Below, one piece after another: positions 38,671-49,108 of a DNA stretch of 64,000 bases (its first letter is position 1; each line of letters opens with the position of its first letter). The translations under genes were made by a program, and so were the position numbers. The notes beneath the pieces are model-generated. The model saw only the letters and a program-made list of their open reading frames with translations. It made no database searches and was not told where the DNA came from. Origin of the DNA: Komagataeibacter xylinus NBRC 15237 (lineage in GTDB: Bacteria > Pseudomonadota > Alphaproteobacteria > Acetobacterales > Acetobacteraceae); the NCBI RefSeq assembly GCF_001571345.1, contig NZ_BCTP01000007.1, positions 56,660-120,659 of the forward strand, in the 5' to 3' direction.

Positions 38671-40791
38671 ATGCCTCAACCGGAACCCAAGAACAGCACG
38701 GCACGACGCGGGGTGCTGGCGCAGATACGTTTTCCGGTTCTGGGGGTGCTGGCTATCGCGATCATGGCGCTGGTCATCTTCTGGTCATGGGACTGGTTCA
38801 TTCCCATCGTGGAGCGCAGGGCGGGCGCGGCCCTTGGCCGCAAGGTCACGGTGGCGCACCTGCATGTGCATATCGGGCGCGTGATCCGCGTCAGCGCCGA
38901 TGACGTGCGCATTGACGAGCCGGACGGGTTTGAAAAGCTGCCGCCCTTCGCCACGGCCGACCACCTGATGGTGGGCTTCAACCTGTGGCACCTGCTTGAA
39001 GGCCGGATCGACCTGCCGGTCATAGCACTCGACAGGCCGGTGGTTGAACTCAACGCGCCGCGCGGGGGGCGGGCCAACTACCAGTTTCCTGACAGTGGTG
39101 GCAGTTCATCGGGCGGCATGCCGCGGATTGGTGAACTCAACATCAATGACGGCGCGCTTCACCTCGTGCATGCGGGCCTGCGCAGCGACATGCGCGCGCA
39201 AGTGCATACCACGCCCGGCAAGGGCGACATCCAGCCCCGCATCGTGGCTGACATACGCGGCACCTATACCGGGCAGGCGATTATCGGCCATTTCTCGGGT
39301 GGGGCGCTGGTCTCGCTGGCGGACCGGACAAAACCCTACCCGGTGGACGTGGACGTGCGCCACGGCCCCACGCGGCTGACACTGGCGGGGTCGGTTGATG
39401 ATCCGATTGCGTTCAGGGGCGCGCGGCTGCGGCTGACGCTGGCGGGGCCGGACATGTCGCTGCTTTACCCGCTGACCGGCGTGGTGATTCCGCAAACCCC
39501 CGCCTACCATGTGGCGGGCGGGCTTGATTATGTTGATGGCCGGGTGCGCTTTCATGAATTCGAGGGCACGGTGGGCTCCAGCGATCTGGGCGGCACGCTC
39601 AGCGTGGACCCGCACCAGGCCGTGACCTTTGTTGATACCGACCTGCACTCGCGCCATGTGGACCTTGCCGATCTGGGCGGCTTCTTTGGTGCGACGCCGG
39701 GCGACCATCCCTCGACCGCGCAGCAGGCGGCGGAGGAAAAGGCGCATGAGGCCAGTGGGGCCGTACTGCCCACAACGCCGATCAACATGCCCAGGCTCAA
39801 GGCCACCAATGTCCATCTCGCCTATCATGGCGACCATATCGAGAACCGGCATGTCCCGCTCGACAATATCGACGTGCTGGCCGATATCCGCGATGGCACG
39901 ATCGATGTACATCACCTGAACTTTGGCGTGGGCCGTGGCCGTCTGGCCAGTAGCGGCACCTTCGTGCCGCAGGGCAACGGGGTGGATGCGCGCATCCGCA
40001 TCGACATGGAACAGATCGACCTTGCCCGCCTCATGCAGGCCATGGGCCGCAACCTGCATGGGCAGGGCATTATCGGCGGCCACATCATGGTGCATGGCCA
40101 TGGCCAGTCGCTGGCCCAGATCGTGGGCAGTGGCAATGGTGGTATTACCGTAGCGCTGGATGAGGGCGGTGATATTTCGGCCATCCTGCCCGACCTGCTG
40201 GGGCTGGAACTGGGCAAGGCGCTGCTCTCCGCCCTTGGGCTGCCCGCGCGCACCGACCTCAAATGCCTCATAGCCGACATGCCGCTCAATGAGGGCGTCT
40301 TCCATACCCGCACCATGCTGCTTGAAACGGGCGATACCCGCACGGTAGGCAAGGGAGACATCAAGTTCACCAACAATACCATCGACTATACGCTGCTCAC
40401 GCACTCGCGGCATTTCGCCATTGCATCCTTTCCCGGCCCGCTTTACATCACCGGGCCGCTTAAAAGCCCCCATATCCGACCTGGCGCCGAGATTATCGGT
40501 CGTGCCGTGGCCTCGGTGCTGACGGGTTTCGTGTTTTCGCCCATCGGGCTGCTGCCCACCATTGAAGGCGGCGTGGGCAAGAACTCATCCTGCGCCAGCG
40601 CGATTCATGACGTGAACGAGAACCCGGCCGCGGGTATCGCGCCGCATGCCTCGCGCCCGGTGCGCCACGGCAGCCATGCGCGGGCAAGGGCTTCGCATGC
40701 CACGGCTCCGTCGGTTGGCAGCGGCGGGCTGAGTGCTGCTGAACGCGCGCGCATTCATGCCGCCTGGGCTAAAAAGATGGCGGCGCATTGA
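38671..40791 (+). CDS. AsmA family inner-membrane-anchored protein
   Basis: 706 residues from the ATG at 38671, with AAGGAGC upstream. An N-terminal membrane anchor (about 22-42, [18 protein letters not shown]), then AsmA-type beta-rich body with [38 protein letters not shown] and the C-terminal AsmA domain ([33 protein letters not shown]). Related proteins shuttle phospholipid across the periplasm. The Ala/His-rich tail of about 60 residues is unusual. Followed directly by a dispersed repeat. Confidence 0.88.
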   Translation: MPQPEPKNSTARRGVLAQIRFPVLGVLAIAIMALVIFWSWDWFIPIVERRAGAALGRKVTVAHLHVHIGRVIRVSADDVRIDEPDGFEKLPPFATADHLMVGFNLWHLLEGRIDLPVIALDRPVVELNAPRGGRANYQFPDSGGSSSGGMPRIGELNINDGALHLVHAGLRSDMRAQVHTTPGKGDIQPRIVADIRGTYTGQAIIGHFSGGALVSLADRTKPYPVDVDVRHGPTRLTLAGSVDDPIAFRGARLRLTLAGPDMSLLYPLTGVVIPQTPAYHVAGGLDYVDGRVRFHEFEGTVGSSDLGGTLSVDPHQAVTFVDTDLHSRHVDLADLGGFFGATPGDHPSTAQQAAEEKAHEASGAVLPTTPINMPRLKATNVHLAYHGDHIENRHVPLDNIDVLADIRDGTIDVHHLNFGVGRGRLASSGTFVPQGNGVDARIRIDMEQIDLARLMQAMGRNLHGQGIIGGHIMVHGHGQSLAQIVGSGNGGITVALDEGGDISAILPDLLGLELGKALLSALGLPARTDLKCLIADMPLNEGVFHTRTMLLETGDTRTVGKGDIKFTNNTIDYTLLTHSRHFAIASFPGPLYITGPLKSPHIRPGAEIIGRAVASVLTGFVFSPIGLLPTIEGGVGKNSSCASAIHDVNENPAAGIAPHASRPVRHGSHARARASHATAPSVGSGGLSAAERARIHAAWAKKMAAH

Positions 40792-40795
40792 AGGG

Positions 40796-40908
40796 TTATT
40801 TGTAATTAATTGATTGATAATAAATGATAAAAGTGTTTGGGTGCCGCCTTTTTTCAAAAAGGCGGCATTCCTTGAAGCTTTTTGAAAAAAGCTTCACCAA
40901 AAACGTTC
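40796..40908. repeat. Two-hairpin dispersed repeat, copy I (partial long form)
   Basis: Begins 5 nt after the AsmA stop with an AT-rich arm TTGATTGATAATAAATGA like the left spacer of copies E and L, then AAAAGTGTTTGGGT, GCCGCC hairpin, AAGC hairpin and CACCAAAAACG. Confidence 0.9.
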
Positions 40909-41030
40909 TTCTGTCTGCATGCCGTTTTCTGTTTGGGCTTTTCATGCAGCCGCCAGCCCCGCGAATCCCTGCTTGACCGTGCAGGCCATTTCGGCAAAAA
41001 GGGGAAACAGCATGGCAGAAATGCTATAAT

Positions 41031-41105
41031 GCCGGGTTAGCACAGTGGTAGTGCAGCGGTTTTGTAAACCGAAGGCCGGGGGTTCAAATCCCTCACCCGG
41101 CACCA
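41031..41105 (+). tRNA. tRNA-Thr (TGT)
   Basis: 75 nt with encoded CCA. Acceptor GCCGGGT/ACCCGGC; discriminator A. Anticodon loop TTTGTAA, anticodon TGT. T loop GGTTCAAATCC. The top pair of the anticodon stem is a G-A mismatch. TATAAT lies directly before the 5' end but is too close to act as its -10 box. Confidence 0.95.
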
Positions 41106-41121
41106 TTTGCATAAAAATCAT

Positions 41122-41194
41122 GAAAAGTTTTTGGTGAAGCTTTTTTCAAAAAGCTTTGAAAAGACGCTGCCTTTTAAAATTAAAGGCAGCGCGC
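41122..41194. repeat. Two-hairpin dispersed repeat, copy J
   Basis: Reverse orientation: GAAAAGTTTTTGGT, AAGC hairpin, decayed GCTGCC hairpin (GCTGCCTTTTAAAATTAAAGGCAGC). Right outer arm missing. Lies between tRNA-Thr and the DsbA-like gene; with copy I it encloses the tRNA in opposite orientations. Confidence 0.86.
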
Positions 41195-41202
41195 CAGGCC
41201 TT

Positions 41203-41766
41203 TCAGGCAAAAATACGCGCCATCCATTCCTCCACCGTATCGCCGCTGCTGATGGCAGGGTCGATCAGGCCATCGACCATGAAAGTGGGCGAGACGTGAA
41301 TGCCATTCTGGCGGGAATATTTGCACTGCCACTTGATGGCCTTCTGCAATGCGGGCACGGCAAAGGCTGCGGCCAGTTTCAGCCCGCTATGGCGTTCGAT
41401 CCGGCGGATGATGTCGTTGGGGGTCGCATCCATGTTCGGCCCGGCGCAGTGGTCGGTAAACTCGAATTCCTCGCGGTGCGCGCCTACGGCAGACATGACG
41501 GCACGGGCGGCGTCCCGCCCGTCGGGCAATGTTGCTGCGGCAAGGATGCAGCGCACGATCACGCCCGAGAACATGTGCCACGGCTGTGACTGGAGGCGGA
41601 TCTTGATGGTGATGCGCTCCGGCCCCGCGGCCTCGAGCAGTTCGGGCAGCTTGGTGAAGGCCCGGACGGAAAACGGGCAGGTCGGCTCCAAAAACGCCTC
41701 GAACACTTTCGGGCCGTGGCCCCATACGAGCGGATCGACATGCAGGGTATCGGCGGGTGCTGCCAT
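41203..41766 (-). CDS. DsbA-family thioredoxin-like protein, single active-site Cys
   Basis: 187 residues from the ATG at 41766; the frame upstream (to 42099) overlaps the divergent gene. Thioredoxin fold with active site PTCPFSVRAF: the second cysteine of CxxC is replaced by Ser, so a normal disulfide exchange is not possible. Helical insert with HCAGPNMDATPNDI and a cis-Pro loop VSPTFMVDGL are typical of the DsbA/HCCA isomerase group. No signal peptide, so cytoplasmic. It could be a glutathione-dependent isomerase-like or a reductase-type protein. Confidence 0.8.
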   Translation of the reverse strand: MAAPADTLHVDPLVWGHGPKVFEAFLEPTCPFSVRAFTKLPELLEAAGPERITIKIRLQSQPWHMFSGVIVRCILAAATLPDGRDAARAVMSAVGAHREEFEFTDHCAGPNMDATPNDIIRRIERHSGLKLAAAFAVPALQKAIKWQCKYSRQNGIHVSPTFMVDGLIDPAISSGDTVEEWMARIFA

Positions 41767-41902
41767 GTTGGGAACTCCTTCAGGGTTGGGGCAAGCCGGT
41801 GACAGAATTCTAGAAACCATACCCGTTCGCGTGGTTCCATGGGCATGGCACGCAAAATGCGGCATAAGCATGCGTTTTCCCGTTTCTGTATGGTGGTGGC
41901 CC

Positions 41903-43270
41903 ATGGCGCGTACCCTTTTGCTCAAGAATGCATTGCGTCTCGTGACGATGGATGCCGCGCGGCGCGAGATCGAAGGCGGGTGGGTGCTGGTGCGTGACCG
42001 GCAGGTGGCGGCTATTGGCACGCCCGCCGACCCGCTGCCCGCCGCCGATGACGTGATGGACATGACCGGCCATGTGGTCATGCCCGGCATGGTCAACACC
42101 CATCACCACATGTACCAGACGCTGACCCGCGTCATTCCCGCAGCACAGGATGCCTCGCTGTTCGGGTGGCTGCAGGCGCTCTACCCCATCTGGGCGGGGC
42201 TGACGCCCGAGATGATCCGCGTTTCCGCCTGCACGGCCATGACCGAGCTGCTGTGGTCAGGCTGCACCACAAGCAGCGATCACCTTTACCTGTTCCCCAA
42301 TGGCGCGCGGCTGGATGACGAGATCGAGGCGGCACGGCAGATGGGTATGCGCTTTCATGCCGCCCGGGGTGCCATGAGCGTGGGTGAAAGCAAGGGTGGC
42401 CTGCCGCCTGACAGCGTGGTGGAGGAGGAAGACGCGATCCTGGCCGACACCGCGCGCGTGATCGCGGCCTATCATGACCCCGAACCGCTGGCCATGCAGC
42501 GCATTGCGGTGGCGCCGTGCTCACCCTTTTCAGTGAGCCGTGACCTCATGCGCAATGCCGCCGCCCTGGCGCGCGCCACCGGCACCATGCTGCACACCCA
42601 TCTGGCCGAAAATGCCAGCGACATCGCCTACAGCCGCGAAAAATTCAACATGACACCCGCCGAATATGCCGAGGATACCGGCTGGATCGGCCCCGATGTG
42701 TGGCATGCGCACTGCGTGCGGCTTGATGATGCGGGCATTCACCGTTTTGGCGCCACCCATACCGGCATGGCGCATTGCCCGTGCTCCAACATGCGCCTCG
42801 GCTCGGGCATTGCCCCCGTGCGGCGCATGGCGGCGGCGGGCATGCGGGTGGGGCTGGGCGTGGATGGCTCGGCCTCGAATGATGGCAGCCACATGCTGGG
42901 CGAGGCCCGGCAGGCCATGCTGCTTGGCCGCCTGCTTGATACGCCCGATGGCCAGCCCATGATGCAGGCGCGTGAAGTGCTGGAACTGGCCACGCGTGGT
43001 GGGGCAGCCGTGCTGGGGCGTGACGATATTGGCCATCTCGCGCCGGGCATGGCGGCGGATATCGTGGCGTTTGACCTGCGCGGCATCGACCATGCCGGCG
43101 CGCAGGCCGACCCGGTGGCGGCCCTTGTGTTCTGCACGCCCCGCCGGGTGGCCTGCACCATTGTCAACGGGCGCGTGCTGGTCCGGGGCGGGCAGTTTAC
43201 CGAACATGACCCCGCACGCTTGGCTCACCGGCATAATGAACTGGCGCGCGAACTGCTGCAAAAGGCCTGA
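41903..43270 (+). CDS. Amidohydrolase, probable 8-oxoguanine deaminase
   Basis: 455 residues from the ATG at 41903. Metal site PGMVNTHHHMYQTL, HTHLAEN, HAHCVRLDD and GVDGSASNDGSHM, which is the pattern of the guanine/8-oxoguanine/chlorohydrolase branch of the amidohydrolases. The start LLLKNALRLVTMDAARREI and length fit 8-oxoguanine deaminase, which turns 8-oxoguanine into urate. Related s-triazine or aminohydrolase roles cannot be excluded. Divergent from the DsbA-like gene by 136 nt. Confidence 0.8.
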   Translation: MARTLLLKNALRLVTMDAARREIEGGWVLVRDRQVAAIGTPADPLPAADDVMDMTGHVVMPGMVNTHHHMYQTLTRVIPAAQDASLFGWLQALYPIWAGLTPEMIRVSACTAMTELLWSGCTTSSDHLYLFPNGARLDDEIEAARQMGMRFHAARGAMSVGESKGGLPPDSVVEEEDAILADTARVIAAYHDPEPLAMQRIAVAPCSPFSVSRDLMRNAAALARATGTMLHTHLAENASDIAYSREKFNMTPAEYAEDTGWIGPDVWHAHCVRLDDAGIHRFGATHTGMAHCPCSNMRLGSGIAPVRRMAAAGMRVGLGVDGSASNDGSHMLGEARQAMLLGRLLDTPDGQPMMQAREVLELATRGGAAVLGRDDIGHLAPGMAADIVAFDLRGIDHAGAQADPVAALVFCTPRRVACTIVNGRVLVRGGQFTEHDPARLAHRHNELARELLQKA

Positions 43271-43288
43271 ACCCGGCCCTGCCGTGGC

Positions 43289-44113
43289 TCAGGGTCGGGG
43301 GGTGAGGCCGCGCTGGTAGCGGCGGTAGCCCCTGCGCCCGAGCAGTTTCATGATGGGCAGGCTCAGGTTGAGCAGCCGCATGGAGGTGAGGCAGGCATGG
43401 GTGAACAGCTTGTCGAACACGGAACTGAAGATCTCGCGGCTGCCACGCTCGCAGCATTCAAGAATGCGCCCTGCGGTGACATCGGGTTCCTGTGGTGGGT
43501 CGATGAAGTTGTAGATCGACCCGCCTGCCGCCATTTCCTGGCTGAGCATGGGGGTGTTGACGCTGGCGGGATAGATGGAGGAAACCTGTATGCGCCGGGG
43601 CCGCAGTTCCTGCTCGAGCGCGCGCGCGAACCCGCGCAGGCCGAATTTGGCTGCCGTATAGACACTGCTGCCCGCAAGCGGAAAAGCCGCGGCCATGGAA
43701 TTGACGAAAACAATATGCCCCCTGCGCCGCATGATGGGCAGCAGGGCATTGGTCAGTTCGATCGGCGCGGTCAGGTCAACGGCAATCTGGCTGGCAATGG
43801 TGGTGCTGTCGAGTTCGCCCACTGCCTGCGGCGTAATGATGCCCGCGCAGTGTACCAGCACATCCACTTCGGGCGTGTGGGCGGCAATGTGGGTTGTAGC
43901 CTGCTTTATGCTCTCGCTATCGGTCAGGTCGCACACGACGGTGTTGATGCCGGGGCTTGCGGCCCGCGCCTGGCGCGACAGGATGATGATGGTGTAACCC
44001 CGCGCGCGCATGCGGCGGACGAGAGCCTGCCCGATACCGCCCGTTGCCCCCGTGACAACGGCAACCCGGCCTTCACCTGCACCGGGTTTTTCGTTTAACG
44101 CACTCTTTTCCAA
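43289..44113 (-). CDS. Short-chain dehydrogenase/reductase
   Basis: 274 residues. Rossmann motif VTGATGGIGQAL, VLVHCAG, VFVNSMAA and the catalytic YTAAK; the Ser sits in FVNS. A basic and hydrophobic C-terminus (SMRLLNLSLPIMKLLGRRGYRR) resembles membrane-associated SDRs. Substrate unknown. Convergent with the amidohydrolase (18 nt apart). Confidence 0.88.
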   Translation of the reverse strand: MEKSALNEKPGAGEGRVAVVTGATGGIGQALVRRMRARGYTIIILSRQARAASPGINTVVCDLTDSESIKQATTHIAAHTPEVDVLVHCAGIITPQAVGELDSTTIASQIAVDLTAPIELTNALLPIMRRRGHIVFVNSMAAAFPLAGSSVYTAAKFGLRGFARALEQELRPRRIQVSSIYPASVNTPMLSQEMAAGGSIYNFIDPPQEPDVTAGRILECCERGSREIFSSVFDKLFTHACLTSMRLLNLSLPIMKLLGRRGYRRYQRGLTPRP

Positions 44114-44812
44114 TGATCTTCGTACTTCCCTGAGCGCAATGCCTGTTGTCGCGCCTGATACGCGCCAGACCGGATATTCCGCAAGCTGTTTTGTCGTGCC
44201 ATGACGGAATCATGTCACCCTCGTGGCGGCCATGGGACCATGCTAACTGGAATAAAATAATCCGTCGATAAGAAGCAGTCACTCTTTGTTACGTTATGGC
44301 CGAGTTGATTGACGCAACGCCCATGCATGCGCGCCTGAAAAGCATTGTTCCGGTCATGAAGGGGCGAAGAAGAATATGAACAGGAAAATGTTATTTTTTG
44401 ATGATATTGGCATATCATCAGCGCATTTATATATCTGGATTGTAGGTATTCGCACTATTCGATGACTGGCAATGCCCTGTTACTGCAAAACCCCTGTACG
44501 CATCGTCACATCATGCTATTTTGAACTGTTCTTCATTAAGCCGGACAGTTCCCCGATGCCCAACCAGGGGCGTTGAGTCATCGCGGCCTTGGGGTTGGTT
44601 GTGTCTGGAGTTCCTTTCTGCCCGCTGGAAGTTCCTGCCTCCGTCCGGGGGGCGCGTACATGCACATGAAAGCGCGCGCTCCATACCTGGGCACCGGAAC
44701 GCCGGAACAGCTTGTGCATGCCGCTCATACCTTGCGATATGCAACGCTGCGCATGGAGCAATACCATGCACGACTGTAACGCCGGAGGTATCTGATCTTA
44801 CTGATTTCATAA
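44114..44812. other. Intergenic stretch without supported gene
   Basis: About 700 nt. The part 44360-44470 is AT-rich. From about 44510 on, GC rises and overlapping frames appear on both strands (about 100 codons each), with no ribosome site or motif I recognise. The last 12 nt lead into a long-form dispersed repeat. Might hold a decayed gene or mobile-element remnant. Confidence 0.45.
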
Positions 44813-44966
44813 GGGACTGTTTGAAAAGTCAGCCCGGAAAACATCCGCAAATCATAAGGAAGTTTTTGGTAAAGCTTTTTTCAAAAAGCTTCCAAGAACG
44901 CCGCCTTTTTGAAAAAACGGGCACCCAAAAACTTTTATCAATGGGTTGTTTTCAAACAATGTCCAA
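44813..44966. mobile_element. MITE-like long copy K of the dispersed repeat
   Basis: Reverse orientation. Left end GGGACTGTTTGAAAAG and right end TTTTCAAACAATGTCC are inverted copies with small differences. Between them lie the spacer ATCATAAGGAAG (also in L), the AAGC hairpin, a partly decayed GCCGCC hairpin and CACCCAAAAACTTTT. About 154 bp. Ends 7 nt before the 3' end of tRNA-Ser. Confidence 0.85.
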
Positions 44967-44972
44967 GGGACA

Positions 44973-45063
44973 TGGCGGAGAGAGTGGGATTCGAACCCAC
45001 GGTACGCTATTAACGTACACACGCTTTCCAAGCGTGCGCCTTAAGCCGCTCGGCCATCTCTCC
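44973..45063 (-). tRNA. tRNA-Ser (GGA)
   Basis: 91 nt with a long variable arm and encoded CCA. Acceptor GGAGAGA/TCTCTCC; anticodon loop TTGGAAA, anticodon GGA; T loop GGTTCGAATCC. Confidence 0.96.
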
Positions 45064-45207
45064 AGCCGTATCGAAGTCTGCCACGCCCGTGGGGTGGCGG
45101 TATCCGATGGGTGCGGAACATATCACCAAATTCCGTCCGCGCAAGCGAAAAACGGCATGCCCTGACCGCCTGCCGCAATTCGGCCCGGCAGGCGGTCGGG
45201 GCAGGGG

Positions 45208-47013
<1,806 letters not shown>

Positions 47014-47101
47014 GGGCGAGACATAGTGTAAATTTGCATGAAAGTCAGCCGCTACCTGTCATGCCGGGCAGGAAAATATCGGGGCGGGACCGCGCGGCCG
47101 C

Positions 47102-47773
47102 CTACATGCACGCCATCGTGATGCGATGGATGCGCGTGGTGCCATCGAGAATGATTTCCTGGCCATCAATGGCGCCAAGGCCGCGGATGCGCACAAGCTC
47201 ATGCAGCGGGGCGGTTACGGGTGCGTCATGCCAGCGCTCGACCACATGCCCGCAGCAGGCCATGCCCTGCGCGGTATGGAGCAGCACGCGGTCGCCCACG
47301 CGTATGGCCGCCGTGGGCGAGATGATCAGCGTGCCATTCTTGCGGAAAATCGGCTCCATTGAATCGCAATCCACGTGCACGGCATAGGAATGATGGTCCG
47401 CCATGCCGTGATAATCCCATTTTTCCCACCGCTCGCCCTCGGGCAGCCCGGTCTCGTCGAACAGCTCGGGGTGCGCCAGTTGCGAGAACGGGGCGATCCG
47501 GAGGTGGGAATGATGCACCTTGCCATCCGCCTCGGGGTCGTCATGGCCCGCAAGCAGGCGGCTGAACCCCTCGAAGGATATGCCGGTGGCGCTGAGCGTG
47601 CGGGCAAGGCTTTCGGTACCCGGCCAGCGCGGGCGGCCCGAGGGGGTGATCCGCTTGGAAGGGTTGAAGGTGGTGCTGTCCAGTCCTGCCGCCCGTGCCA
47701 GGCCTGAAGGGGTCAGTCCGCGCTCGGCGGCCAGGCGGTCGATTGCGCGCCAGATGTCGGCATGGGTGATCAT
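47102..47773 (-). CDS. Helix-turn-helix regulator with S24/LexA-like domain
   Basis: 223 residues. N-terminal HTH-like helices (LTPSGLARAAGLDSTTFNPSKR), then an S24-type domain with HVDCDSMEPIFRKNGTLII, where Ser after Asp matches the LexA nucleophile. The expected catalytic lysine after the GDRVLL strand seems to be missing: the region reads GMACCGHVVERW instead of a K-containing strand. It may thus bind DNA without self-cleavage. Starts in an ATGA overlap with the small gene before it. Confidence 0.72.
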   Translation of the reverse strand: MITHADIWRAIDRLAAERGLTPSGLARAAGLDSTTFNPSKRITPSGRPRWPGTESLARTLSATGISFEGFSRLLAGHDDPEADGKVHHSHLRIAPFSQLAHPELFDETGLPEGERWEKWDYHGMADHHSYAVHVDCDSMEPIFRKNGTLIISPTAAIRVGDRVLLHTAQGMACCGHVVERWHDAPVTAPLHELVRIRGLGAIDGQEIILDGTTRIHRITMACM

Positions 47774-48003
47774 GGGGCCAGTTTCAGTATTTCGGTCCGG
47801 TGGCGGGCCTGCCCCTGCCCGGTGATGGTGAAGCGGGTCTCGCCATGCATATGGGCCAGGCCCATGCCGGTGAGCCTGCGCAGGCAGGGGTCATCGCGCA
47901 GGCCGGCCGGGCGTCCGTTTTCACCACTCAGCTTCAGCCGGTGCAGGGCCGAGCGGCAGCAGGTTTCAAGGTATGGTTCATTCCACATCGCGGCAGTGAC
48001 CAT
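47770..48003 (-). CDS. Small protein coupled to the S24-like regulator
   Basis: 77 residues from the ATG at 48003 (starts at 48030 or 47988 possible). It overlaps the regulator start as ATGA. Contains YLETCCRSALHRLKL and LRRLTGMGLAHMHGETRFTITGQGQARH, which looks like a winged-helix-type DNA-binding unit. No ribosome site is clear. Function unknown. Confidence 0.5.
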   Translation of the reverse strand: MVTAAMWNEPYLETCCRSALHRLKLSGENGRPAGLRDDPCLRRLTGMGLAHMHGETRFTITGQGQARHRTEILKLAP

Positions 48004-48306
48004 TGCTGGCAGGCGGCAGCATGACCGCAACGGAAGTGGCGGAGGGCAACCGGGTTCAGGGTTATAGTTCGGAATGGATCTAGGTGTTTAAGTGTCACAT
48101 AGTGCCATTATCGTGGGCTGTCCACCATGGGTATCGGGCTCATCTGCGTTTGCAGGGCAGGTGGCATGTGCTGCATGCGCTACGCTTTTGGCGCCTGATT
48201 ACTATATTCAGGAATGATGACAGTGCATTGTCATGTTTCTGACCGGAATCTGACATATGTTTCTGTAAAGTTTCAGGTCGAAATCATTTTGTACAAGGCT
48301 CCGTTA
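48004..48306. promoter_or_regulatory. Regulatory stretch before the secreted coiled-coil gene
   Basis: 303 nt without a gene. It holds the near-palindrome TGACAGTGCATTGTCA (48218-48233, one mismatch) and, 20-70 nt later, AT-rich segments around 48240-48290 leading to the ATG at 48307. The palindrome may be an operator. Confidence 0.45.
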
Positions 48307-48789
48307 ATGAAGTTTCGTGAATATATGCTTGTTCTGGCAGTTGTCGCGGCAGGCACGGGCGTTTCCATCACGGCGCGGGCCGCTGATTGTGATGGCAGCC
48401 AGACCACCTCCAAATGGGATGTGCTCGGCCGCGTGGCGCAGGCCGGTGACTGCGCCAACACCCGGCTGCAGGACCGTGAGCAGGCCTGGAAGGACAAGCA
48501 GCAGAACGTTGAGCAGGGCTATCAGGACCGCAAGGATACGCTGCGCCAGAACACCGTGGGCCGGTGGGACAACGAAAAGCAGAATCTGACCGATGACCGC
48601 GACCGCGTGGACCAGAAGATCCAGAACGGCCGTGACCGGCTTGATGCGATTCGCAACGCGCCTAAAAATCGCCTCGACAAGCTGCGTGATGCAGGCAGCG
48701 AGGAACGCCAGCGCTGGGATAACCTGAAAAGCCAGACCGGCTCTGACGTGAGCAGCCTGTTCGGCGGCAATGGCCAGAACAACCAGTAA
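48307..48789 (+). CDS. Secreted coiled-coil protein
   Basis: 160 residues from the ATG at 48307. Signal peptide MKFREYMLVLAVVAAGTG...ITARAA, then an Asp-, Gln- and Arg-rich helical region with repeated heptad-like blocks (QDREQAWKDKQQNVEQ, KQNLTDDRDRVDQKI, NGRDRLDAIRNAP), and a Gly/Asn tail. Two cysteines, at DCDG and DCAN, could form a disulfide. Family unknown. Followed by a long-form repeat. Confidence 0.75.
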   Translation: MKFREYMLVLAVVAAGTGVSITARAADCDGSQTTSKWDVLGRVAQAGDCANTRLQDREQAWKDKQQNVEQGYQDRKDTLRQNTVGRWDNEKQNLTDDRDRVDQKIQNGRDRLDAIRNAPKNRLDKLRDAGSEERQRWDNLKSQTGSDVSSLFGGNGQNNQ

Positions 48790-48811
48790 AGAATTGTTTG
48801 CGAATGGTTTT

Positions 48812-48981
48812 TAAAAGACTGTTTGAAAGCAAATCATTGATAAAAAAATAATAAAAGCTTTTGGTCGCCGCCTTTTTTCAAAAAAGGCGGCGTTCTTCGA
48901 AGCTGTTTGAAAAAAGCTTTACCAAAAACTTCCTTATGATTTCTGAATGTTTTCTGAGCTAACTTTTCAAACAGTCTTTTA
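48812..48981. mobile_element. MITE-like long copy L of the dispersed repeat
   Basis: Perfect 17-bp terminal inverted repeats TAAAAGACTGTTTGAAA at 48812-48828 and 48965-48981, each ending in TA. Between them: AT spacer, GCCGCC hairpin, AAGC hairpin, CTTCCTTATGATTTCT spacer. 170 bp, no coding capacity. This is the best preserved copy. It sits 23 nt after the coiled-coil gene stop. Confidence 0.92.
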
Positions 48982-49108
48982 GGCCAGGCAACGGAAAAGG
49001 CGGAACGGGCTGCGCCGCATGAAAGATGGCCCTGTTTCACGGCCCTGAAACGCAACATGCCCGGACAATGCCGGGCATGAAGGATAACGGAAGAAAGGCG
49101 TCTGGCGC

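Noticed and set aside
41025..41030. TATAAT as -10 box of tRNA-Thr
   Set aside because: It ends directly at the mature tRNA 5' base, so transcription would start inside the tRNA; no matching -35 sequence was found.
44521..45165. Open frame of 214 codons on the plus strand
   Set aside because: It runs through the repeat K and the antisense of tRNA-Ser, with no family motif or ribosome site; chance frame in GC-rich DNA.
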